Below are positions 53,626-62,457 of a stretch of DNA of 64,000 nucleotides, piece by piece; the first letter of the stretch is position 1; each line of letters starts with the position of its first letter. The position numbers and the translations under genes were made by a program. A model generated the notes under the pieces. It searched no databases and was not told the DNA's origin. It worked only from the letters and a program-made list of their open reading frames with translations. Source of the DNA: Hyphomicrobiales bacterium (GTDB lineage Bacteria; Pseudomonadota; Alphaproteobacteria; Rhizobiales; Rhizobiaceae); assembly GCA_900472605.1 (NCBI GenBank), contig UCJD01000032.1:62001-126000 (forward strand), given 5' to 3'.

Positions 53626-53647
53626 GGCCGGCTATCGCGGTTCTGGA

Positions 53648-54565
53648 ATGACGCTTCGCGAGCTGGAATATCTGATTGCCTTGGCGGATCACCGGCATTT
53701 TGGCCGGGCCGCCGAGGCGTGTCTGGTCAGCCAGCCGACGTTGTCTATGCAAATCAGGAAACTTGAGGAGACCCTTGGCGCTCCCCTGATCGAACGTACG
53801 CCGCGCACGGTCATGCTGACGCCGTTCGGCGCGGATGCCGTCGAACGGGCAAGGCGTATCATGCGGGAGGTCGCCGAGATCAGATCCTCGGCGCTCCGCA
53901 GCCTCAACCCTGAGGTAGGGACCCTGCGTCTCGGAATATTCCCGACGCTCGCACCCTATTTTCTCCCACACGCGGTACCACGCATACACAGGCAGTTCCC
54001 TCGACTGGAGACTTTGCTGATCGAGGAGAAGAGCGATGCACTCCTGGCGCGCCTCAGAAGCGGCAATCTCGATGCCGCGATCCTCGCTCTTCCCGTTAGC
54101 GACGATCACCTGAAGGCCGAGTTTCTCTTCGAGGAAGATTTCCTGCTCGCCGTTCCCGGAACGCATCCGCTGGCAAGGCGGCAGTCCCTGGTACTCCAGG
54201 ATCTTGATCGCTACGACCTCATGCTCCTGGAGGAAGGGCATTGCCTGCGCGACCAGGCGCTGGATGTGTGTCGCTTGTCGGGCGCGAGCGAACGCACCTC
54301 GTTTCGCGCCACCAGCCTGGAGACATTGCGCCAGATGGTTGGCGCCAATGTCGGGATCACGCTTCTGCCTGAACTTGCCGCGCTGCATCCGGCGTCAGGC
54401 GATATCAGGCTACTGCGTTTCGATGGTATATCTCCGAACCGGCGGATTGGCATCTGCTGGCGGACGGGTTCGGCAATGGGCGCATTTCTGGAGAGTATCG
54501 CCAACCTCCTGCGCGAGGTTGCCCAGGAGTTGCTCGCCGACATCAGGCAGCCGCCGGCGGCCTAA
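53648..54565 (+). CDS. oxyR: Hydrogen peroxide-responsive regulator OxyR (LysR family)
   Basis: This 305-aa regulator has an N-terminal winged helix (LRELEYLIALADHRHFGRAA, YxLxxQP-type LVSQPTLSMQ). The sensing cysteines are exactly as in E. coli OxyR: Cys199 in LLEEGHCLRDQ and Cys208 in ALDVCRLSGA, which form a disulfide on oxidation. It lies 22 bases behind ahpF on the same strand, and a near-consensus OxyR operator lies before ahpC, giving a positive autoregulatory ahpC-ahpF-oxyR unit. This differs from the oxyR/katG arrangement of many rhizobia. Confidence 0.95.
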   Translation: MTLRELEYLIALADHRHFGRAAEACLVSQPTLSMQIRKLEETLGAPLIERTPRTVMLTPFGADAVERARRIMREVAEIRSSALRSLNPEVGTLRLGIFPTLAPYFLPHAVPRIHRQFPRLETLLIEEKSDALLARLRSGNLDAAILALPVSDDHLKAEFLFEEDFLLAVPGTHPLARRQSLVLQDLDRYDLMLLEEGHCLRDQALDVCRLSGASERTSFRATSLETLRQMVGANVGITLLPELAALHPASGDIRLLRFDGISPNRRIGICWRTGSAMGAFLESIANLLREVAQELLADIRQPPAA

Positions 54566-54572
54566 AACGACG

Positions 54573-55100
54573 TTACTTCCATTCCCAAAGGAGCGTGTTC
54601 GAGAACGGCCTTGAGCGGATCAGGAGGTCGGGTTGCGTGAGCTTGGTCTCGAAGGTCGCAGCATCAGCGTCACCATTCAGTCCGACGAAAAGCATCTTCA
54701 TCGAAGCACCGCGCGATTGGCCCTTCTTTCGGTAGGCGAACTGGACCGCGCAGGTGGGGTATTCCCATCCCACGGTAAGCGCTTCCGCGAACGCTTCCTC
54801 GCCGAGCCCGTTCGCCCGACCCGTCGACCCCAGGAACTGGCCGAGGCCGAAGAACCCAGAAAAGACCCGGTATGCCGTCTCCTGCGACATCTGCGTGCCT
54901 TGGCCGCTTGCCGTGTCGCGACGATAGAACAGGCTGTCCACCTGCCCCTGCTTGCGGCCCATGGCGTAGCTGATGAGGTTCTTCTGGGCGAGCAGCTCCA
55001 TCGTCAGATCGTAGGTCTGGTAGGCGCTGGGGTCTGTGTGCAGATCGTCGATACGTGCCTTCAGATCAACAACGTAATCACGATAAAATGCGGCGCTCAT
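54573..55100 (-). CDS. Hypothetical cytoplasmic protein next to oxyR
   Basis: This 175-aa protein starts MSAAFYRDYVVDLKARIDDL (ATG at 55100, GAGGAA upstream). It has no signal peptide or membrane helix and is moderately acidic with many aromatic residues (VFSGFFGLGQFLG, PFSNTLLWEWK at the end). I do not recognise a family. Only two cysteine-free regions and no metal motif are seen. It is convergent with oxyR (7-base gap), so it is not part of that unit. The good ribosome site and codon use support a real gene. Confidence 0.6.
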   Translation of the reverse strand: MSAAFYRDYVVDLKARIDDLHTDPSAYQTYDLTMELLAQKNLISYAMGRKQGQVDSLFYRRDTASGQGTQMSQETAYRVFSGFFGLGQFLGSTGRANGLGEEAFAEALTVGWEYPTCAVQFAYRKKGQSRGASMKMLFVGLNGDADAATFETKLTQPDLLIRSRPFSNTLLWEWK

Positions 55101-55290
55101 CGGCGTTTCCTCATGCTTCTCGAGGCGTGGTAGCAGAAAACGCGCAAATTCCAAGGGGGCTAGCGACTTGCGCAGCCAAGGCCGTGTGGCGCAAATTTGC
55201 GACAGAAGCTGCGCGCCACGCGCATAACGCATAGCTGTTCTGCAGAATTGTGCCTATGATTTGAGCGTGCTTGCTGTATAAACAAATCAT
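55101..55290. other. Region between the hypothetical gene and the small RNA
   Basis: This 190-base stretch holds the promoter of the minus-strand hypothetical gene and, at its right end, the probable promoter of the small RNA (TATAAA at 55277-55282; no good -35 at 17 bases). No gene is seen. Bases 55447-55543, between the RNA's terminator and the gabD stop, are also empty. Confidence 0.45.
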
Positions 55291-55446
55291 CGAAGCGATG
55301 CACCTCCTCCCGCAGAGCTTCGAGTTGCAGGTGGCCTTATCCTCCTCCCAAGGGCGCCTGTGGGAATGACAGCACTCCTCCTCCCAGCTGTCATTCGGTT
55401 ATTTTCGAAAAGCCTGCCGCACCTCCTCCCGCGGCAGGCTTTTTCG
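55291..55446 (+). ncRNA. Small RNA with four CCUCCUCCC hairpin loops (anti-SD / 'cuckoo' RNA type)
   Basis: Four consecutive hairpins each expose CCTCCTCCC in the loop. Hairpin 1 (55291-55322) has CGAAGC/GCTTCG, a GA/GA internal loop and TGC/GCA. Hairpin 2 (55328-55360) has an 11-bp stem with one G-U and one G-G. Hairpin 3 (55364-55396) has a perfect 10-bp GAATGACAGC stem. Hairpin 4 (55409-55442) has a perfect 12-bp AAAGCCTGCCGC stem followed by T residues, a Rho-independent terminator. The loop motif is the anti-Shine-Dalgarno sequence known from alphaproteobacterial CcsR and alpha-r14 RNAs. A TATAAA at 55277-55282 is a possible -10. No open frame fits. Length about 155 nt. Confidence 0.82.
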
Positions 55447-55543
55447 ATTCTGGCCCACGCGTTCTTCAGGTTTCAGTTTTCCGGATCAGACGGCAGCGTC
55501 AGCGCGCAAACCATCCGGCTTGCGCGCCTTTCGTTCCGGTGCG

Positions 55544-56998
55544 TCAGCTGATGCCACCGAGGCAGACGTATTTGATCTCGGTGAACTCCTCGATGCCGTA
55601 TCGAGATCCCTCGCGGCCGAGACCAGAGAGCTTGACGCCGCCGAATGGGGCTTCCGCTGTCGAGATCAGACCCGTATTGACGCCGACCATCCCGTATTCC
55701 AGCGCCTCGGCGACACGAAACACGCGCGCGAGGTCCTTTGCGTAGAAATACGAGGCGAGACCGAATTCGGTATCGTTGGCCTGTTCGATCACATCCACCT
55801 CGTCCTTGAAGCGGAAGAGGGGCGCAAGGGGGCCGAACGTCTCCTCACGCGCGACCGCCATGTCCTTGGTGACGTTGGCGAGAACGGTGGCCTCGTAAAA
55901 GGTGCCGCCCAGCGCGTGCGGCTTGCCGCCCTGGATGATGTTGGCGCCTTTGGCCAACGCGTCGGCGACATGCTCCTCAACCTTGTCGAGTGCCGGCTTG
56001 TCGATCAAGGGTCCAAGGATCACGCCCTCGTCGAAACCATTGCCGGTCTTCAATTTGCCGACAGCATCCGCGAGCTTCTTCGAGAAGGCGTCGTAGACGC
56101 CATCCTGCACGTAGAGCCTGTTGGCGCAAACGCAGGTCTGGCCATTGTTGCGGAACTTGGCAATCAGGGCGCCCTCGACGGCGGCGTCGAGATCAGCGTC
56201 GTCGAAGACGATGAAAGGCGCATTGCCGCCGAGCTCCAGCCCGAGTTTCTTGATCGTTGGCGCGCTCTGCTTGTAGAGTTCGGCGCCGATTTCGGTCGAT
56301 CCGGTAAAGGTGAGCTTGCGCACGGTCGGGTTCGAGGTCATCTCCGCGCCGATCGCGGCTGCGGAGCCTGTCAGCACGGAGAAAAGCCCAGCCGGCAGGC
56401 CGGCGCGTTCGGCGAGCACGGCGATGGCGATCGCCGAAAACGGCGTCTGCGATGCGGGCTTCAGCACCATGGCGCAGCCTGCGGCCAGCGCCGGGCCGGC
56501 CTTGCGGGTGATCATCGCATTGGGGAAATTCCACGGCGTGATTGCAGCCACCACGCCGATCGGCTGTTTCATCACCATGATGCGCTTGTCGGGCTGGTGA
56601 CCCGGTATCAGATCGCCGTAGATGCGCCGCGCCTCCTCGGCGAACCATTCGATGAAGCTTGCGCCGTAGACGATCTCACCGGTGGCTTCGGCAAGCGGTT
56701 TGCCTTGCTCGAGCGTCAGGATACGCCCGAGGTCGTCCTTGTTTTCGATCATCAGGTCGAACCATTTGCGCAGGATGCCGGCGCGCTCCTTGGCGGTGCG
56801 GGCCGCCCAGCCTTTCTGCGCGACACGCGCGGCCTCGATCGCTGCCTTCGTCTCGGTGCCGCCGAGCTTGGGCACACGCCCGATGATCTCTCCGGTCGCC
56901 GGATTATTCACCTCGATCGCATTGGCGGGGTCTGCATCGATCCATTTTCCGCCAACGAGAGCGGCCTGGCGAAAAAGGGAAGGGTCTTTCAGCTGCAT
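55544..56998 (-). CDS. gabD: Succinate-semialdehyde dehydrogenase, NAD(P)+
   Basis: This 484-aa aldehyde dehydrogenase oxidises succinate semialdehyde to succinate in GABA degradation. It starts MQLKDPSLFRQAALVGGKW (ATG at 56998, AGGA eight bases upstream), the typical GabD opening. TPWNFPNAMITRK, FTGSTEIGAELY, catalytic Glu in LELGGNAPF, catalytic Cys in NNGQTCVCANR, and PFGGVKLSGLGREGS are all present. No gabT gene is adjacent. Longer in-frame starts up to 57130 lack support. Confidence 0.92.
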   Translation of the reverse strand: MQLKDPSLFRQAALVGGKWIDADPANAIEVNNPATGEIIGRVPKLGGTETKAAIEAARVAQKGWAARTAKERAGILRKWFDLMIENKDDLGRILTLEQGKPLAEATGEIVYGASFIEWFAEEARRIYGDLIPGHQPDKRIMVMKQPIGVVAAITPWNFPNAMITRKAGPALAAGCAMVLKPASQTPFSAIAIAVLAERAGLPAGLFSVLTGSAAAIGAEMTSNPTVRKLTFTGSTEIGAELYKQSAPTIKKLGLELGGNAPFIVFDDADLDAAVEGALIAKFRNNGQTCVCANRLYVQDGVYDAFSKKLADAVGKLKTGNGFDEGVILGPLIDKPALDKVEEHVADALAKGANIIQGGKPHALGGTFYEATVLANVTKDMAVAREETFGPLAPLFRFKDEVDVIEQANDTEFGLASYFYAKDLARVFRVAEALEYGMVGVNTGLISTAEAPFGGVKLSGLGREGSRYGIEEFTEIKYVCLGGIS

Positions 56999-57202
56999 CG
57001 CATTCATCCTGTTTGACAAGTTGCCGGCATTGCCGCCGGTACTGATCGGGTCAGCGTCTCTCTGGAGCAGAGGGTAAACTGGTGTCCCGTCCGGCAACGT
57101 CAAACTGGCCGAATTGCTGTGGAGTTGCAACGGGAGGCAACGGCGGCATTTCTCAATGCCGAAATCGGCGCGACCACGGGTCGCGCCGATAATCCGCGAG
57201 GC

Positions 57203-57949
57203 TCAGGATTTCTTTGCAGGACGCCCGTGCAAAGGCTCGGCGCGGTGCCAGTTCTCCAGGATGCGGCCGTCGGTATGCGTCTGCTTTGCCCAGCGGATAC
57301 CGTTGGAGATGACCTTGTGAATGGTCTTGTCGTGGTAGATCGGGTAGCTCTCGTGACCGGGGCTGAAGAAGAAGATGCGTCCCCGGCCGCGCTGGAAGGT
57401 GCAGCCGCTGCGAAACACCTCGCCACCGGAATACCACGAAATGAACACCAGTTCGTCCGGCTGGGGAATATCGAAGGGCTCGCCGTACATCTCGGACGCA
57501 TTCACCTCGAAATAGGGCGGCAATCCCTCCGCGATCGGGTGTGAGGGGTTGATCACCCAGACGCGCTCGAGGTCGCCTTCCTGCGTTTCGCGCCAGGAGA
57601 GGTTGGCGTTCGTGCCCATCAGGCGTCGGAAGAGCTTGGAGTGGTGTCCGGAGTGCAGGACGAGCAGCCCCATCCCCTTCAGCACGCGCTGCTGGACACG
57701 GTCTATCAGCCCGTCGCTGACATCTTCATGCGCCATATGGCCCCACCAGAGTAGAACGTCGGTGTCGTTGAGCACTGAATCTGGCAGGCCCTCGTCGGGA
57801 TCATCCAGCGTGCCGCGACGGATTTCGAAATCAGGATGCGCAATGCCTGCTGCAATCGCACCGTCAATGCGATCGGGATAAATCTCCTGAACCTCCTTGT
57901 GCAGCTGCTCGTGGCGTCCCTCGTTCCAGATGGTGACCTTGATTGTCAT
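57203..57949 (-). CDS. ThuA domain-containing protein
   Basis: This 248-aa protein of the ThuA (trehalose-utilisation) family has a glutamine-amidotransferase-like fold. Visible features are VTIWNEGRHEQ at the start, DVLLWWGHMAHEDV, LLVLHSGHHSKLF in place of the nucleophile elbow, and RGRIFFFSPGHESYPIYH near the end. ThuA proteins act with ThuB-type oxidoreductases on disaccharide derivatives. The start is the ATG at 57949 with GAGGA five bases upstream. It is the last gene of the ABC importer operon, 25 bases after the ATPase gene. Confidence 0.88.
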   Translation of the reverse strand: MTIKVTIWNEGRHEQLHKEVQEIYPDRIDGAIAAGIAHPDFEIRRGTLDDPDEGLPDSVLNDTDVLLWWGHMAHEDVSDGLIDRVQQRVLKGMGLLVLHSGHHSKLFRRLMGTNANLSWRETQEGDLERVWVINPSHPIAEGLPPYFEVNASEMYGEPFDIPQPDELVFISWYSGGEVFRSGCTFQRGRGRIFFFSPGHESYPIYHDKTIHKVISNGIRWAKQTHTDGRILENWHRAEPLHGRPAKKS

Positions 57950-57974
57950 GATGTCCTCGATGTTATCAACGTGA

Positions 57975-59060
57975 TTAGGATGCTTGAGCCGAGCGGATGA
58001 CGCGCCCGGTGGTGTCGAACAGATGGCAGGCGGCGCCATCGGCTGTCAGCGAGACGCGGTCTCCCGGCCGCACCGCGATATCGCCCTCGGCGCGTACGAC
58101 GATCGGTTGTTCCTGCGAGCCAACGGTCATGTAGGTCTCGACGCCGAGGCGCTCGACGATGACGACGTCTGCGGTAAAGTTTCCCTGACCTTCTGGTGCA
58201 ATCTTGAAGTGCTCGGGCCGGATGCCGAGCGTTGCCGCGCCCAGGGGCACGCTTGCGGCATCATCGGGCAGGTCGAGCGTCAATCCGATCGGGCTTTGCA
58301 CGCGCAACGCGCCGGCATGCGGCTTGCTGATCGTCACGGGAACAGTGTTCATGCGCGGAGAGCCAATGAAGGTGGCGACGAACTCGTTGTCGGGCTTGTG
58401 ATAGAGGTCCATCGGTGCGCCCTGTTGAGCGACCAGCCCCTTGTTCAAGACAACGATGCGGTCCGCCATGGTCATCGCTTCGACCTGATCGTGCGTCACA
58501 TAGACGACGGTCGCCTTCAATTCGCGGTGCAGGCGCTGCAGTTCGGCGCGCATCTGCACACGCAGTGCGGAGTCAAGGTTGGATAGCGGCTCGTCGAACA
58601 GGATCAGCGACGGCTTCTTGATGATGGCACGGCCGATCGCAACACGTTGCCTTTGCCCGCCGGACAATGCGGCGGGGCGGCGATCGAGGTAATCGGTCAG
58701 CTGCAGGATTTCGGCGACGCCTTCCACCTGCTTGCGGATTTCCGCTTCGGGCACTTTCTTCAGGCTGAGCGAGAAGCCGATGTTCTGCGCCACCGTCATA
58801 TGCGGATAGAGCGCGTAGGATTGAAACACCATGGCGATGCCGCGCTTGTCCGGCGGCACGTCATTGATGCGCTTTCCATTCAAGATGAGGTCGCCGTCGT
58901 CGATGCCTTCAAGCCCTGCGATCATTCGCAGAAGGGTCGACTTGCCACAGCCGGACGGACCGACGAACACGGCGAACTCGCCGTCCTCGACAGTGATGTC
59001 GACGCCCTTGATGACCTCCAGGGCGCCATAGAATTTGCGAACGTTCTTGAGATTGATCAT
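57975..59060 (-). CDS. Carbohydrate ABC transporter ATP-binding protein (UgpC/MsmK type)
   Basis: This 361-aa ATPase of a CUT1-family sugar importer has Walker A VGPSGCGKST, signature [15 protein letters not shown], Walker B LILFDEPLSNLD, H-loop VTHDQVEA, and a C-terminal TOBE/OB regulatory domain (about 235-361). It lies 21 bases after the second permease gene. The catalytic residues are complete. Confidence 0.95.
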   Translation of the reverse strand: MINLKNVRKFYGALEVIKGVDITVEDGEFAVFVGPSGCGKSTLLRMIAGLEGIDDGDLILNGKRINDVPPDKRGIAMVFQSYALYPHMTVAQNIGFSLSLKKVPEAEIRKQVEGVAEILQLTDYLDRRPAALSGGQRQRVAIGRAIIKKPSLILFDEPLSNLDSALRVQMRAELQRLHRELKATVVYVTHDQVEAMTMADRIVVLNKGLVAQQGAPMDLYHKPDNEFVATFIGSPRMNTVPVTISKPHAGALRVQSPIGLTLDLPDDAASVPLGAATLGIRPEHFKIAPEGQGNFTADVVIVERLGVETYMTVGSQEQPIVVRAEGDIAVRPGDRVSLTADGAACHLFDTTGRVIRSAQAS

Positions 59061-59081
59061 CTGTGAAACTCTTTCTGGATA

Positions 59082-59993
59082 TCAGCCTTTGACGCCGCCC
59101 GCGAAGGTCTGGACGAGGAAGCGCCGCGCGAAGCCGAAGGCGATCACAGCCGGCAAGAGGTAGATAAAGGCGAGGGCGGCGAGCAGGCCGTAGTCGATCT
59201 CGTTGATGCGCAGGAAAGCGCGGAAAAGGCCGAGGGGAAGCGGCTGCAGCTCCGGTGACGAGAGGAAGATCAGCGGCAACAGGAAATCGCCCCATGCCGA
59301 CATGAAGGCAAATAGCCCGGCTGCAGCCAGCCCCGGCAGTGCCAGCGGAATAAGGACGCGGCGGATGCGCTGCGTCAGCGTTGCACCATCCATGAGTGCT
59401 GCTTCCTCATAGTCGCGCGGAAGGCCGTCGAAGAAGGTTTTCATGATCCAAAGCGCCAGCGGCAGCTGCATGGTTGCGAGCACCAGGATCAGGCCGAGGT
59501 AGCCGTCGATAAAGCCCGTCCAGCGCATGATCGGCCGGGCATATTCACCGAAGATCGGCCGCAGGATCGCGCCCTCGGCATTGTTGAGCGTCAGGAGGAA
59601 CTTGTAGAGCGGAACCACCAACGCGGTCGGCGGCAACACGCGGATCAAAAGGATCGCGTAGAGAAACGGCAGTTTCCACCAAGCCCGCGTGCGCGACAAG
59701 GCGTAGCCACCGAGGCCGGCCAGCACCATGACCAGCACCGTCGCGGAGCCGACGACGAAGAGCGAATTGAAGAGCCACTTCGCCCCGTCCTCCTTGGTGA
59801 AGACACGCAGATAGTTGTCGAGCGTCCACTGTTCCGGCCAGCGCAGAAACAGCTGGGCGTTGCCATCGAGCGAGGCGAGCAGAACCCAGAGAAACGGTAC
59901 CGCGCAGAAAATCGAGATCAGCGACAGCGTGGCGTAGGCAAGCAAGTCCGATCGGGTCTTGTTGGCGTTTTCTGTTGGGGAAAGCACTGCCAT
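59082..59993 (-). CDS. Carbohydrate ABC transporter permease (MalG type)
   Basis: This 303-aa inner-membrane permease has six helices, with the CUT1 coupling loop DYEEAALMDGATLTQRIRRVL (about 195-215) and PLALWIMKTFFDGLP just before it. The C-terminal end FARRFLVQTFAGGVKG is typical of MalG-type subunits. It starts one base after the stop of its partner permease. Confidence 0.93.
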   Translation of the reverse strand: MAVLSPTENANKTRSDLLAYATLSLISIFCAVPFLWVLLASLDGNAQLFLRWPEQWTLDNYLRVFTKEDGAKWLFNSLFVVGSATVLVMVLAGLGGYALSRTRAWWKLPFLYAILLIRVLPPTALVVPLYKFLLTLNNAEGAILRPIFGEYARPIMRWTGFIDGYLGLILVLATMQLPLALWIMKTFFDGLPRDYEEAALMDGATLTQRIRRVLIPLALPGLAAAGLFAFMSAWGDFLLPLIFLSSPELQPLPLGLFRAFLRINEIDYGLLAALAFIYLLPAVIAFGFARRFLVQTFAGGVKG

Positions 59994-59994
59994 G

Positions 59995-60882
59995 TCAGAC
60001 CTCCACCTTCATTGCCCTGACGTATGCGATGCCGAGGATCAGCGAGATCACCAGGGTGACGACCGCGACTGCGGCCCCGTAACCGAGCTGGAAGGCAGTG
60101 AAGGACTGGTTGTAGATGTAGATGCTGATGACTTCGGTCGCACCACCAGGACCGCCGCGCGTCAGCGCATAGACAAGGCCGAAGACCGCAATCGTAGAAA
60201 CGGCGGAGATCAGCATGTAGAGAAGGATCGTCGGCATCATCAGGGGAAGTGTAATGCGACGGAACATCTGGGATGGGGTTGCGCCGTCCATGCGAGCGGC
60301 CTCGTAGATTTCGCTCGGAATGGTGCTGAGGCCCGCGGTCAAGAGGATCATCGCGGTGGCGATGCCGCGCCAGGTGTTGACGACGATGATCATCGTCAGC
60401 GGGAAGACCTGAAGCCAATCGGTGGGCGTCACGCCGAAGAAGCTCACGATGCGGCTGAGCGTGGCGTTCTCGCCGCCGGCCAGCATCGAAATCCACATGA
60501 AGCCGGCGACGACCTCGGGTGCTGCATTGGGCAGCAGGATCATGGAGGAGAAAATCTGGCGGAACATGATCTGCCGGCGCAGGGCAATCGCCGAAATCAG
60601 CCCGAGAACGAACTGGCCGATCACCGCCGAGCCGACCACGAAGAAGAACGTCACGATGAGCGCGTTCCAGAACTTCGCGTCGTTGAGCAGGCGCATATAG
60701 TTGCGGATGCCCACGAAGCGCGGACGCAGCGCAGCAGCGCCGGTAAGGGCTTCGTTGGTGAAGCTCAGATAGACGGAGTACAGTGCGGGATAGATCACGA
60801 AGGCCAGAAGCAGGATCAGCGACGGCAGCAGGATCACGAGAAGCTGCCGCTCCACGCGTCGTTCGTGAGAATTGAGGACCAT
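59995..60882 (-). CDS. Carbohydrate ABC transporter permease (MalF type)
   Basis: This 295-aa inner-membrane permease has a first helix LLVILLPSLILLLAFVIYPAL, TNEALTGAAALRPRFVGIRNY in the first periplasmic loop, and the coupling loop IYEAARMDGATPSQMFRRITLP. It is the first permease of the operon, 85 bases after the binding-protein gene. Confidence 0.93.
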   Translation of the reverse strand: MVLNSHERRVERQLLVILLPSLILLLAFVIYPALYSVYLSFTNEALTGAAALRPRFVGIRNYMRLLNDAKFWNALIVTFFFVVGSAVIGQFVLGLISAIALRRQIMFRQIFSSMILLPNAAPEVVAGFMWISMLAGGENATLSRIVSFFGVTPTDWLQVFPLTMIIVVNTWRGIATAMILLTAGLSTIPSEIYEAARMDGATPSQMFRRITLPLMMPTILLYMLISAVSTIAVFGLVYALTRGGPGGATEVISIYIYNQSFTAFQLGYGAAVAVVTLVISLILGIAYVRAMKVEV

Positions 60883-60967
60883 GAAGCTCGCAACCTTGTC
60901 TGATGATCGCAGACGCGGCCAGCCGGCCGCGCCTGCAGTCCTGGGCGGAAGTTGAAGGGCTCGAGGC

Positions 60968-62260
60968 TTATTTCAACACGTCGTCGCCGAGCGTTTCCTT
61001 GACATAGTCGACAAGGATCTTCTGGGCGCCGGCAGCATCTGTTTCCTTGCGCAGCAGCGCTTCGGTCGCACGCGCCACGCCTTCGGCGATGGTGCCGAAG
61101 CCGGAAGCCTGCTTCAGGAAGACGCCGTTGCCGGCCGCGGCGTGGATCGGAACGAGTTCCGTCAGCTTCTGGAACTCGGCGCTCTTGGCCGCATCCTTGC
61201 TGGCCGGAATATTGCCGATGCGGGCGGCGTAGGAGACCTGGGTGTCGACCGAACCGATCTCAAGCAGCGCCTTCGTCGCCAGTTCCACGTTTGCAGACTT
61301 CGCATTGACGGCCCACGGAGCAGCGAGGTTTGCGAGCACGTACTGGCCGCCCGTCTGCCCTGGAACCGTCCAGGTGCCGACGATCTTGGTGACCTGAGGG
61401 ATCGGGTTCTTGCTCTCGCGGCCCCAATCGAAGATGTAGCACCAGGAACCGCAAGTGGTTGCCGCAAGCTTGCCCTGCGGGAACATCTGGTACTTTGGAA
61501 TGACCCATGGCTCCGGACCAAGCAGCGGCTGAGTCGGCATCAGGTCCTTGTCGATGAGTTCCTTGTAGACTCCGAAGACATCCTTGATGCCTTCACCGCT
61601 GAGATCGAGCTTTCCATCTGCGTCGACGAGTTGCGGCGTCTTGGAGCCGACGAGGAGATGCTGGAAGCCTTCATCGAATGCGCCGCTGCCCCAGGATACG
61701 CCGGCCGGGAACAGCAGGCCATAGGCGCCCGTCTTCGCCTTCACTTCGGCGGCGCGGTCGAGCAACTCTTTCCAGGTCTTCGGCTGCTCGGTCGAAATGC
61801 CGGCTTTCTCCAGCACGTCCTTACGGAAGTAGATTTCCTGGATGCCGAGCATGAAAGGCATCACATAGGTCTCGCCGTCGGGGCTCACGGCCAGCTGCTT
61901 TGCGACGTCGTAGAAGTTCGCGTAGCCGTCCCAGGCGGTGATCTCCTTGGTTACAGGGGCGAGGTACCCGGCTTCGACCATATCGGCCACGGCCGCGGTA
62001 GATGGGATCGAGAAGAGATCCGGCGCATTGCCGGCGCCAAGTTCGGTCAGCAACTTCGTCAGGTAATCCTTGTCGGGCGCCGGGTATTCGACCACCTCGA
62101 CGGTCACTCCGTATTTCTTTTCGATCACCTCCACCGTCGACTTCATGGCGTCGATGCCGGCCTGGCCGTGATTTGCAATTCGGATTGTTTCGGCATGTGC
62201 GAGCGTCGACACCGCGCTCAGCAGAATGGCGCACAGGCCACCAATGACCGTCTTCTTCAA
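60968..62260 (-). CDS. Carbohydrate ABC transporter substrate-binding protein (family 1)
   Basis: This 430-aa periplasmic sugar-binding protein starts with a signal peptide (KKTVIGGLCAILLSAVSTLAHA, cleavage before ETIR). The mature part has TKLLTELGAGNAPDLF, GIQEIYFRKDVLEKAG and TWKELLDRAAEVKAKTG, typical of SBP family 1. The start is a TTG at 62260 with GGGAGG seven bases upstream; the longer open frame to 62443 crosses the promoter region. The sugar is unknown. It resembles ThuE in role, but gene order differs from thuEFGKAB. Confidence 0.9.
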   Translation of the reverse strand: MKKTVIGGLCAILLSAVSTLAHAETIRIANHGQAGIDAMKSTVEVIEKKYGVTVEVVEYPAPDKDYLTKLLTELGAGNAPDLFSIPSTAAVADMVEAGYLAPVTKEITAWDGYANFYDVAKQLAVSPDGETYVMPFMLGIQEIYFRKDVLEKAGISTEQPKTWKELLDRAAEVKAKTGAYGLLFPAGVSWGSGAFDEGFQHLLVGSKTPQLVDADGKLDLSGEGIKDVFGVYKELIDKDLMPTQPLLGPEPWVIPKYQMFPQGKLAATTCGSWCYIFDWGRESKNPIPQVTKIVGTWTVPGQTGGQYVLANLAAPWAVNAKSANVELATKALLEIGSVDTQVSYAARIGNIPASKDAAKSAEFQKLTELVPIHAAAGNGVFLKQASGFGTIAEGVARATEALLRKETDAAGAQKILVDYVKETLGDDVLK

Positions 62261-62309
62261 CGGAAGTCCTCCCTTTTTGATTGGCGGCGCCCTCCAGCAC
62301 CGTGTGAAA

Positions 62310-62324
62310 AATGTACACGCATTC
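62310..62324. promoter_or_regulatory. TGTACAC element 1 in the sugar-locus promoter region
   Basis: AATGTACACGCATT contains TGTACAC at 62312-62318, near the binding-protein side of the 197-base divergent region. A second, better palindromic copy lies at 62426-62441. Two copies in one divergent promoter suggest binding by the linked LacI-family regulator (63481). This is inference; the motif differs from the classic LacI/GalR operator core. Confidence 0.45.
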
Positions 62325-62425
62325 CAACATGAGGCAAGATGGATTTCCAAAAGTTTTTTGACGCAAACATAAGATATTGATATTGCATATTTAAATAGAA
62401 CTTGCTTCATCTTTTCTGTTTGTGT

Positions 62426-62441
62426 AATCGTGTACACAATC
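62426..62441. promoter_or_regulatory. GTGTACAC palindrome, element 2
   Basis: AATCGTGTACACAATC holds the perfect 8-bp palindrome GTGTACAC (62430-62437) with A/T flanks, 17 bases before the oxidoreductase start codon. This is a position where a repressor would block transcription. It shares TGTACAC with element 1. Confidence 0.5.
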
Positions 62442-62457
62442 ATGTGGGAGGAGTTTC

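Noticed and set aside
60968..62260. Naming the sugar importer thuE/thuF/thuG/thuK
   Set aside because: Component types agree but gene order and orientation differ, and the ligand cannot be read from sequence.
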